From: Oligosphaeraceae bacterium
Lineage (GTDB): Bacteria > Verrucomicrobiota > Lentisphaeria > Oligosphaerales > Oligosphaeraceae
NCBI GenBank assembly: GCA_012515455.1
Contig: JAAYYJ010000130.1
Coordinates: 1 to 5,654, forward strand
DNA length: 5,654 nucleotides
Reading direction: 5' to 3'
The translations under genes were made by a program, and so were the position numbers. The notes beneath the pieces were generated by a model, which was not told the DNA's origin, did not search any database, and was given only the letters and a program-made list of their open reading frames with translations. Below, piece after piece: positions 1 to 5,653 of this stretch; the first letter of the stretch is position 1; every line of letters begins with the position of its first letter.

Positions 1-2
1 AC

Positions 3-50
3 CCGACGGTGCAGCAGCTGATCCGTGAATTCTGCCTCGGGTGCCAATAA
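3..50 (+). CDS. C-terminal end of an unidentified upstream gene (partial)
   Basis: Of the three forward frames at the left edge, only this one stays open past base 28. It encodes 15 residues, PTVQQLIREFCLGCQ, then TAA at 48-50. The composition (a short amphipathic helix-like stretch) is protein-like, but it is too short to identify a family. Its stop codon overlaps an in-frame ATG of the nudC frame (TAATG, 48-52), an arrangement typical of translationally coupled genes. This supports its being real and in the same operon as nudC. It could also be chance open frame. Confidence 0.4.
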   Translation, partial: PTVQQLIREFCLGCQ

Positions 51-70
51 TGACCGCCACCCGGGATTGC

Positions 71-74
71 AAGG
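71..74 (+). promoter_or_regulatory. Ribosome binding site favouring nudC start at 80
   Basis: AAGG followed by five bases and then ATG 80. The alternative starts at 41 (GTG) and 50 (ATG) have only weak G-rich sequence (CGGG, 38-41) before them. ATG 50 would instead depend on coupling to the overlapping upstream stop codon. Confidence 0.4.
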
Positions 75-79
75 CAGCT

Positions 80-898
80 ATGTTCGAACAGTGGCATTTC
101 CAAGTCGCGCCATATACAGAATTCCCCTGTCGCGAAAATGATCTCTGTCTGCTCTTCAACCCTGCGGGGGAATTGCTGCCAGCTGCAGAAGACCACGGCC
201 TGATCCATTTCTGCGGCTACGGCAATTATGCCGGCCAGCAGCCACATGATGCGGCGTTCCTCGGATACTGGGAGGGGAAGCGCTGCTATGCCGTCACGCT
301 AACCGAGCAGGATTGCGAAACCCGGAAATTCTCCTCTCTGCGCGAAATACTGGCCCAGCAGGACGCCGAGCTGTCCTGCCTGGCCTGCATGGGCAAACAG
401 CTGCTCGACTGGCGTCAGCATACGCGCTATTGCAGTGCCTGTGGCGGACTTCTGCAGGAAAAAACCGCAGAGCGGGCCCGGCTCTGCCCTGCCTGCGGAC
501 AGCTGTATTATCCCCGCATCAGTCCAGCAGTCATAGTCGCAGTGCACCGGGACGAGAAAATCCTGCTGGCTCACAACGTGAATTTTGCTCCTGGCGTATA
601 CAGTCTGGTCGCCGGTTATGTTGAGGCTGGAGAGAGCCTGGAGCAAGCGGTGGCCCGTGAGGTCCAGGAGGAAGTCGGTCTGCATATTCGCGCGATCCGC
701 TATTGGGGCAGTCAGGCTTGGCCCTTCCCCAGCACCCTGATGGTCGGCTTTGAAGCTGATTATGACTCCGGCAGCATCCGGCCCGACGGGCAGGAAATTT
801 CTGAGGCCGATTGGTATGCACTCGACCAGCTGCCTTCTCTGCCCCGGCCCGGCAGCATCTCCAGACGCATTATTGACAGCTTGTGCGCAAGACAGTAG
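80..898 (+). CDS. nudC: NAD(+)/NADH diphosphatase, Nudix family (NudC)
   Basis: Cytosolic Nudix hydrolase that splits NAD(H) into NMN(H) and AMP; E. coli NudC also removes NAD caps from RNA 5' ends. Numbering from ATG 80 (272 residues): a poorly conserved N-terminal domain (1-115); a four-Cys zinc ribbon, C118-x2-C121 and C136-x2-C139; then YYPRISPAVIVAV, close to the E. coli segment; and a complete Nudix box G179-x5-E185-x7-RE(V)QEEVGL ending at L201, with Mg-binding glutamates E194, E197 and E198. The NADH-diphosphatase signature after the box reads SQAWPFPS (211-218), against SQPWPFPxS in the family, so a proline is replaced by alanine. ATG 80 is chosen because AAGG lies at 71-74, five bases upstream, and because E. 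coli NudC is shorter still (257 aa). ATG 50 (overlapping the upstream stop) and GTG 41 are in-frame alternatives. Family assignment is secure; the start is not. Confidence 0.93.
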   Translation: MFEQWHFQVAPYTEFPCRENDLCLLFNPAGELLPAAEDHGLIHFCGYGNYAGQQPHDAAFLGYWEGKRCYAVTLTEQDCETRKFSSLREILAQQDAELSCLACMGKQLLDWRQHTRYCSACGGLLQEKTAERARLCPACGQLYYPRISPAVIVAVHRDEKILLAHNVNFAPGVYSLVAGYVEAGESLEQAVAREVQEEVGLHIRAIRYWGSQAWPFPSTLMVGFEADYDSGSIRPDGQEISEADWYALDQLPSLPRPGSISRRIIDSLCARQ

Positions 899-956
899 TA
901 CTGACAGACCGTACCTGAGCGGCTAGCTTGATCACGCTCTTCGAGAATACAGCAAT

Positions 957-2546
957 ATGAGCAACCCAGAGGGCAGCAATAAATCTATCGGACGGTCGAT
1001 GCTGCAGATCAGCGCCCTGACCTTCAGCAGCCGCATCTTCGGACTGCTGCGGGATATGGTCATGGCCGCTTATTGGGGCGGCACAGGTGCAGCGCAAGCA
1101 GCATTCCAGGTCGCATTTGCCTTCCCCAACAGTCTGCGGACACTGTTTGGCGAGGGGGCCTTTACCAGCGCCTTCGTGCCCATGCTCTCCGCCAGAATGA
1201 AGGACGACAAGAGGGAAGAAGCTTGGCAGCTGGCCGAGCGGGCCATCTCTGTGCAGGCGCTGGCACTGCTGGCGTTTGTGCTTCTGCTCTCCGGGCTTAG
1301 CGCAGCAGTGTTGTGGTTTGCTCCGGACACGCTGAGTGCTCACGCCCGCCTGACGTTCCTGATTCTGCCCCTCCTGATGCCTTATGCGCTGTTCATTTGC
1401 ATGGCCGGAGCCTTCTCCTCGGTGCTGAATTGCCTGGGGGATTTCAAGCTGCCGGCGGCCACGCCCATACTGTTCAACATCCTGCAAATTGCCACTGTGG
1501 TCTATTTGTCTTTCCTCTGGGCCAATACAGAGTTCACGGCCTTGCTGATATTCTGTGCCAGCGCGCTGCTGGCTGGGCTGGCACAACTGCTCCTATTGAT
1601 GCTCTGGGCCCGACGCCGGGGCTTCGTTTTCCACTTCCAGCCCGTCTGGAAGGCTCCGGAGGTCCAGCAGCTCTGCCAGAAAATTCTGCCGGGTCTGCTC
1701 GGTGCCGGGGTCATGCAGATCAATTCCCTGGTGGACCGCCTGCTGGCTCTGCATCTGGGTCCGGCGGCAGTGGGGGCGCTGAACTACAGCCAGCACCTGG
1801 TATACTTGCCGGTCGGCATTTTTGGGGTCGCTATGGGCGTGGTCTGCCTGCCCCGGATGTCCCGGGCCATGGCCCGGGCGGATGCTTTGGAGATCGCCAG
1901 TAGCCTGGACTACGCGCTGCGCCTGATTCTGTTTCTCTCCCTGCCCTGCGCAGCCTTGCTGTTTGCTCTCCAGGAACAGACCATAATGTTTCTGTTTGCC
2001 CGCGGTGCCTTCACGGTTGATGCAGTGCGGGAGACCTCCTGGGCCTTGACGTTTTATGTCCTGGGGCTGCCGGCGTTCTGCTGTGCCAAGGTAGCCACCA
2101 ACCCCTTCCATGCCCGCCTGGATACCGCCACACCAGTGAAAATTTCCCTGTTCTGCATGCTGCTCAATCTGGTGCTGAACCTGATTCTGATGCAATTTCT
2201 GCGCCAGGGAGGGCTGGCCCTCTCTACCAGCATCTGCTCCTGGCTGAATGTCGGCCTCCTGCTGAGTCTGAATTGCCGCCATCTCCCCCAATGGTCTCCC
2301 CGGACTTTGTTCCGGTCCGGGCTGCCGCTGCTGCTGCTCTCCCTGCTCGCAGCGCTAGGTGCATCAGCAGCAGTCAAAGTGCTGCAACGCCCCGGTCTGC
2401 TGCCGCCGGGCGCCCCCCCGTTAGTTCAGGGCGCGCTATTGCTGCTGCTGCCGGCCATTGCCGGCGGGCTGATATACTTATTGGGCGGGCTCGTGAGCCG
2501 TCGCCCGGAACTCCGGGATTTCCGGCAAATTATTCAGCGTCGCTGA
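957..2546 (+). CDS. murJ: Lipid II flippase MurJ (MOP superfamily)
   Basis: Inner-membrane flippase that moves undecaprenyl-linked peptidoglycan precursor (lipid II) to the periplasm. The 529 residues fit the family (E. coli 511) and the hydrophobic pattern suggests about 14 membrane segments: roughly 15-40, 46-66, 98-121, 131-156, 169-189, 193-216, 243-265, 275-298, 320-339, 361-380, 396-415, 419-437, 454-475 and 488-511. Family landmarks are SRIFGLLRD (25-33), FPNSLRTLFGEGAFTSAFVP (56-75), LPVGIFGVAMG (284-294), ATPVKISL (391-398) and GGLALS (418-423). R26, R32 and R61 match the essential E. coli R18, R24 and R52. The position of E. coli R270 is H280 (YSQHLVYLP against YADRLMEFP), and the residue equivalent to D39 is not acidic (Q47 or A48). 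The ribosome binding site is weak (GAG at 943-945), and nudC ends 58 bases upstream. No clear terminator follows. The function is secure despite the odd residues. Confidence 0.95.
   Translation: MSNPEGSNKSIGRSMLQISALTFSSRIFGLLRDMVMAAYWGGTGAAQAAFQVAFAFPNSLRTLFGEGAFTSAFVPMLSARMKDDKREEAWQLAERAISVQALALLAFVLLLSGLSAAVLWFAPDTLSAHARLTFLILPLLMPYALFICMAGAFSSVLNCLGDFKLPAATPILFNILQIATVVYLSFLWANTEFTALLIFCASALLAGLAQLLLLMLWARRRGFVFHFQPVWKAPEVQQLCQKILPGLLGAGVMQINSLVDRLLALHLGPAAVGALNYSQHLVYLPVGIFGVAMGVVCLPRMSRAMARADALEIASSLDYALRLILFLSLPCAALLFALQEQTIMFLFARGAFTVDAVRETSWALTFYVLGLPAFCCAKVATNPFHARLDTATPVKISLFCMLLNLVLNLILMQFLRQGGLALSTSICSWLNVGLLLSLNCRHLPQWSPRTLFRSGLPLLLLSLLAALGASAAVKVLQRPGLLPPGAPPLVQGALLLLLPAIAGGLIYLLGGLVSRRPELRDFRQIIQRR
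1861..1878. repeat. Perfect 18-base palindrome inside murJ
   Basis: Arms CCCGGGCCA and TGGCCCGGG with no spacer, within the codons for S-R-A-M-A-R (residues 302-307) in a predicted cytosolic loop of MurJ. It is very GC-rich. Chance plus codon use is the simplest explanation. Confidence 0.5.
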
Positions 2547-2772
2547 TCGTCCTCTGCTTCCCGCTGGTGCGCAATTCCCCTCCGTCTGCGCCATCGGCCG
2601 CAGTTGCACCGCGTCAAGCCGGAAACAGACTGAGAATTATTTTTACTTCCCCTTAATTTTAGTAGAATGGGGCTGATTTTTTCGTACTAATAAGGTAGCC
2701 GGGGACATCACAACCAGTGCTGTTCGGACCCGGTGTCAACTGCACCCTGCTGGGGATTATTCGGAGTATTAT
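2547..2772 (+). other. Intergenic spacer with AT-rich promoter-like stretch
   Basis: This spacer separates murJ from the miniprotein gene. The part around 2630-2695 is clearly AT-richer than its surroundings. It holds a -10-like TAGAAT (2663-2668) with TTTTAC (2641-2646) 16 bases upstream, and a second AT-rich patch TACTAATAA (2685-2693). Neither has a good -35, so a promoter is possible but unproven. CCCC (2649-2652) and GGGG (2669-2672) followed by six T (2677-2682) could form a poor terminator for murJ, but the stem is short and bulged. GCAGTTGCACC (2600-2610) is nearly complementary to GGTGTCAACTGC (2732-2743). No convincing gene lies in this stretch. Confidence 0.35.
2763..2766 (+). promoter_or_regulatory. 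Ribosome binding site of the miniprotein gene
   Basis: GGAG followed by six bases and ATG 2773, close to ideal spacing. It fixes the start of the 55-residue gene and argues for this frame over the overlapping open frame that starts at GTG 2733. Confidence 0.6.
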
Positions 2773-2940
2773 ATGGGATTCATTCTGGCTTACATCGATG
2801 CCGGCACTGGCAGCATTATTCTGCAGGCCTCCTTAGCCGGCTTTTTCGCCACCACGTTCTTTTTCCGCCAGCTGAAGAGCTGGTTCCGGCTGCATTGCTG
2901 CCACCGCAAAATCAGCAATCAGTCACTCTCTGACAACTGA
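2773..2940 (+). CDS. Small single-span membrane protein with Y-I-D-A-G-T-G-S motif
   Basis: Encodes 55 residues. Order: short hydrophobic start, motif YIDAGTGS (7-14) with a following Gln (Q18), one hydrophobic span (about 15-31, rich in Phe), then a basic tail with R32, K35, R39, R45 and K46 and a CC pair (42-43). By the positive-inside rule the motif would face the periplasm and the basic tail the cytosol. From memory, very short membrane proteins with Y-[IL]-D-P-G-[TS]-G-S at the same place occur widely in bacteria, often beside alkaline phosphatase/sulfatase-superfamily membrane enzymes. Here the usual Pro is Ala. GGAG at 2763-2766 supports the start. A terminator begins 37 bases after the stop, so the gene may be transcribed alone. 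Its function is unknown; a partner role for the downstream transferase is inferred only from position and topology. Confidence 0.72.
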   Translation: MGFILAYIDAGTGSIILQASLAGFFATTFFFRQLKSWFRLHCCHRKISNQSLSDN

Positions 2941-2977
2941 TTTGTGTACCTCCCCGCCAGCGGTTGCAAACCAGTCC

Positions 2978-3016
2978 GCCCGAAGGTCATGCCCAAGCTC
3001 TCCTTCGGGCTCTTTC
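2978..3016 (+). terminator. Intrinsic terminator after the miniprotein gene
   Basis: Perfect 9-bp inverted repeat GCCCGAAGG (2978-2986) and CCTTCGGGC (3002-3010) with a 15-base loop, followed directly by a T-rich tract TCTTTCTT (3011-3018). It lies 37 bases after the miniprotein stop and 44 bases before the preferred transferase start. It could be a full terminator or an attenuator letting part of transcription through into the transferase gene. The loop is longer than usual, which lowers confidence a little. Confidence 0.65.
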
Positions 3017-3059
3017 TTATGCTAACCTGACTGCATTATCCTTCAAACTGAAGACTTAT

Positions 3060-5498
3060 ATGACCGCCAACAGCGACAAGAACAACTCTGCCCCGGCTTG
3101 GACAGACAACCTTCTGCCTGCTGCAGTCGCTGCGCTCCTGCTGGCCTGTTCGCTGCTCATCCCGGCTGTTGCATTGTATTGCTACAACAGCAGCGAGTTC
3201 ACTTTCCGGCTCTCGGAACTGCTGCCGAAATGCGCCCTGGCCTTTGCTGTACTCGCACTGTTATTCTTCCTGCTCTTGTTTTTCCTGCGCCATACCAGGT
3301 TGTTCCCCTGGATGAGCGCGGGAATGCTGGCCTTGAGCATCGCTGTCTGGCTGCAGCATGTATATTTGGCTGACGCTCTGGCCACTTATCAGACCAGCCT
3401 GGATGAATTCAGCTGGCTGACGGTTGCGGTGGGGGCAATCAATTTTGTCGCCTTCAGTCTCCCGTTCGCAGTCTGCTTGCGCTACAGGCACTGGTGCTGC
3501 AGGCATTACATGCAGCTGGCCATCGTGGTCCTGCTCCCGCAACTGCTGCCTCTGCTCTTCCGGCTGACCAATTACACTCAGCCGCAGTATGACTTCTACG
3601 AATATAACATCACCGAACAGGACAAGTGCACTTTTGCCCGCCAGCGCAATGTACTGGTCATTGTGGTGGACTGCCTGGGCGAATATCTGTTCAAGGAGCT
3701 CTGGCGCGAATATCCGGAAATGCGCGCCTCCTTCCGCGATTTCACCTGCTTCGATCAAATGCTCAGCCCCAAACCAAGCACCAATCTGGCAGTTCCCGCC
3801 ATCCTCACCGGCCACGAATACCCCGGCTCCTATCAAAATGTCGATGGGAATCTGCATGCGCAGTACCTGCAGCAGTCCTGTCATTCCCCGGAATCGCTGC
3901 TGGTAAATTTCAAGCGTGAGGGCTACCGTTGTGAAGGCTATCCCTTTATTTTGCAGACCATCAGTTACAGCCCGGCACTGCTGGACAACGTCAGTCCCAG
4001 GACAGATAACCGCGACTCACATCAGCTGTATCTGGACATCTTATACCAGCGCCTCACGCCCTTTTTCTGTCAGCCACTGCTAAACCGGGGTTTTATGACC
4101 GCTACCGATCCTTTCCTCACCCCCAGGGAAGAGACCCCGCTCAATCAGACTGAACTGCCGCAGGACCTGCTGTTCTACCGCCAGCTGAAACGCGACAGCA
4201 AAATCGGCAATTTTGACTTCGGCTTCAAATATATTCATTTCCAGGGCGGGCATGCCGCCATCACCTTGAATGAGAAACTGGAAATAACCAGCCATACTGA
4301 TGTCAAAAAACAGATGCGCGCTTCGTTTTCGGTCTTGGAGTCTCTGCTGCAGAAACTGCAGCAGCTGGGGGTCTATGAGCAATCTCTGATTGTGATCACC
4401 GGTGATCACAGCGAGAGGTACACGCCTGAAATCGTAACCTTGATTAAGCGTCCCGGCGATACCCATCCGGCCACGGAGTTCAATTCTGTGCCTTGCACCA
4501 TCACCGACATTCATGCGACCGTGCTGGCCGAAAGCAGTCTGGCTGCCAAGAGCCGCTCGCTGTTCAGCCGCCCTGCAGTCCAAGGTTCAGGAGACCTGTC
4601 CCGTTCCGTCCGGCCGCAGACCCTGGACTTGGGAAACTTTCTACCCTGCCCGGGCAATGCCGCTGAAATGCCTGACTGCGATTGGATGTTCTCGCAACCT
4701 TATGAAATTGAGCGCCTCAGCCTGGCCGTCAAACAGGACCTTGACATGAAGAAAAACACCTTCATGGTATCACTGCTGGCTTATGACCTCCAGAGCCGGA
4801 AATGCTGGCAGACCAGGCCGCAGATCGCTGGCGGACAATACGGACAGCCATACTCCTATCAATCCAGTCTGCTGGACTTGCCGGTGGGCAACTACCAGCT
4901 CTTTCTCAACGAAACCATCTGCACCCAGGCCCCGGACGCAAATGAAGAGGATGACTTCCTGGCGACAATCTTCCCCCCAACCCAAGCCGATAACCAACAC
5001 TACCCTGATATGCGCTATTTTCCACAATTCCTGGTGCGGAGCCAGACCGACGCATTCTGGAGCAGCGAGTATCCCGGAATCGTTCCCCGTCCTATGCAGA
5101 AAGGCGAGACGATACTCTTCCAGCCCATGCAACCATATCCGTGTTTGCAGCTGCCGAACGATTTATTCATCTCCGGCAAAGGCCTGCGCCTGACCGAGAA
5201 TTCCGTCCTGGGGGTGCTCCTGCCTAGCGCTGAGCCGTCACTGCATTTGCGCCTGCTGCTCAATTTCCCGGTGCCATTTGCTGCGGTTTTTGAGGTCTTT
5301 CACGATGATATGATTCTTTATCGTCAGGAATTCGAGGCCCGTATCAACAAAAATATTCCCCTGCGACTGGCGCTGCCGCCGGAAATAATCACATCCGGCA
5401 CCCTGAATCTGCAATGCCGGCTGCGCAAAAAATACCCGAACCGGGATCGGGATATGCTGCCGAAATTTCATCTCCAGAGCCTGACTCTGGAAGAATAA
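3060..5498 (+). CDS. Membrane-anchored alkaline phosphatase/sulfatase-superfamily transferase
   Basis: 812 residues from ATG 3060. Five membrane segments (about 19-42, 57-76, 84-103, 119-140, 151-169) precede a large predicted periplasmic domain, the layout of phosphoethanolamine and phosphoglycerol transferases (EptA/MCR, OpgB, LtaS). Active-site candidates: D204 in NVLVIVVDCLGE (first metal ligand, Glu in MCR-1); T241 in KPSTNLAVPAILTG, five residues before a conserved Pro like MCR-1 Thr285; H393 and H398 in IHFQGGH; D449-H450 in ITGDHS; and TITDIHATV (480-488) closing the fold. There is no Cys-type sulfatase signature, so transferase or phosphohydrolase is likelier than sulfatase. Residues about 508-812 form an unrecognised, apparently beta-rich extension. 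Thirteen cysteines lie outside the membrane part. The frame is open back to TTG 2964, but that start would put the terminator inside the gene; ATG 3060 has GAAG (3050-3053) upstream. Donor and acceptor are unknown. Confidence 0.85.
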   Translation: MTANSDKNNSAPAWTDNLLPAAVAALLLACSLLIPAVALYCYNSSEFTFRLSELLPKCALAFAVLALLFFLLLFFLRHTRLFPWMSAGMLALSIAVWLQHVYLADALATYQTSLDEFSWLTVAVGAINFVAFSLPFAVCLRYRHWCCRHYMQLAIVVLLPQLLPLLFRLTNYTQPQYDFYEYNITEQDKCTFARQRNVLVIVVDCLGEYLFKELWREYPEMRASFRDFTCFDQMLSPKPSTNLAVPAILTGHEYPGSYQNVDGNLHAQYLQQSCHSPESLLVNFKREGYRCEGYPFILQTISYSPALLDNVSPRTDNRDSHQLYLDILYQRLTPFFCQPLLNRGFMTATDPFLTPREETPLNQTELPQDLLFYRQLKRDSKIGNFDFGFKYIHFQGGHAAITLNEKLEITSHTDVKKQMRASFSVLESLLQKLQQLGVYEQSLIVITGDHSERYTPEIVTLIKRPGDTHPATEFNSVPCTITDIHATVLAESSLAAKSRSLFSRPAVQGSGDLSRSVRPQTLDLGNFLPCPGNAAEMPDCDWMFSQPYEIERLSLAVKQDLDMKKNTFMVSLLAYDLQSRKCWQTRPQIAGGQYGQPYSYQSSLLDLPVGNYQLFLNETICTQAPDANEEDDFLATIFPPTQADNQHYPDMRYFPQFLVRSQTDAFWSSEYPGIVPRPMQKGETILFQPMQPYPCLQLPNDLFISGKGLRLTENSVLGVLLPSAEPSLHLRLLLNFPVPFAAVFEVFHDDMILYRQEFEARINKNIPLRLALPPEIITSGTLNLQCRLRKKYPNRDRDMLPKFHLQSLTLEE
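4344..4364 (+). repeat. Perfect 9-bp hairpin with 3-base loop in the transferase gene
   Basis: CTGCTGCAG, AAA, CTGCAGCAG. It encodes L-L-Q-K-L-Q-Q, so repeated Leu and Gln codons (CTG/CAG are mutually complementary) create it. It could fold in the mRNA about 25 bases before the 4391-4410 palindrome. Confidence 0.45.
4391..4410. repeat. Perfect 20-base palindrome inside the transferase gene
   Basis: Arms TGTGATCACC and GGTGATCACA meet with no spacer. It covers the codons for V-I-T-G-D-H, including the metal-binding Asp-His pair. Coding constraint on a conserved motif plus codon choice may explain it; no regulatory role is shown. Confidence 0.5.
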
Positions 5499-5653
5499 CT
5501 CTGGTTGATTGATCCCGCCACCAGTCTGCCGCCGGACAGCGGAAAGTCCGCCGCATATTCGCGTACCAGCCCGCCCGCAAACTCCACCGCAGCCTCCCCG
5601 CCTCTGTCTCCGGCAGCACAGCAGTGACGCAGAGACGGTGTTTCTGCCGCCAC
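5468..5653 (-). CDS. Possible C-terminal end of a convergent gene (uncertain)
   Basis: The minus strand is open from the right window edge to a TGA at 5468-5470. The residues include GGEAAVEFAGGLVREY and AADFPLSGGRLVAGSINQSY, which read like ordinary protein. If real, it is the last ~61 codons of a gene entering from the right and overlapping the transferase 3' end by 31 bases, with no terminator visible between the two. A second minus-strand frame is also open here, ending at 5389, and I recognise no family in either. It may simply be unassigned intergenic sequence. Confidence 0.2.
   Translation of the reverse strand: MAAETPSLRHCCAAGDRGGEAAVEFAGGLVREYAADFPLSGGRLVAGSINQSYSSRVRLWR

Noticed and set aside
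467..487. Hairpin GCAGAGC, 7-base loop, GCTCTGC in nudC
   Set aside because: It lies inside the coding sequence between the two Cys pairs of the zinc ribbon, with no T tract; expected in GC-rich coding DNA.
928..956. TTGATC as a -35 element for a murJ promoter
   Set aside because: The matching -10 position reads AGCAAT and abuts the start codon; no usable promoter is evident, so co-transcription with nudC is simpler.
870..1586. Long minus-strand open frame opposite murJ (also 1593-2291 and 3261-3884)
   Set aside because: These are antisense shadows of strongly supported membrane-protein genes, with Gln- and His-rich composition produced by CTG/CAG codons.
2649..2682. CCCC...GGGG followed by six T as a terminator for murJ
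   Set aside because: Only four G-C pairs plus a bulged three-base extension; too weak to call.
2733..2933. Open frame of 66 codons starting at GTG and overlapping the miniprotein
   Set aside because: It has no good ribosome binding site, its composition is rich in Leu, His and Pro with no motif, and the overlapping 55-codon frame has both a strong Shine-Dalgarno and a recognisable motif.
2964..3059. Upstream extension of the transferase from TTG 2964
   Set aside because: The intrinsic terminator (2978-3016) would lie inside the coding sequence, the start codon is weak, and the extra 32 residues look unremarkable.
4080..4583. Minus-strand open frame opposite the transferase catalytic region
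   Set aside because: It is antisense to conserved catalytic motifs and has no ribosome binding site or recognisable domain.
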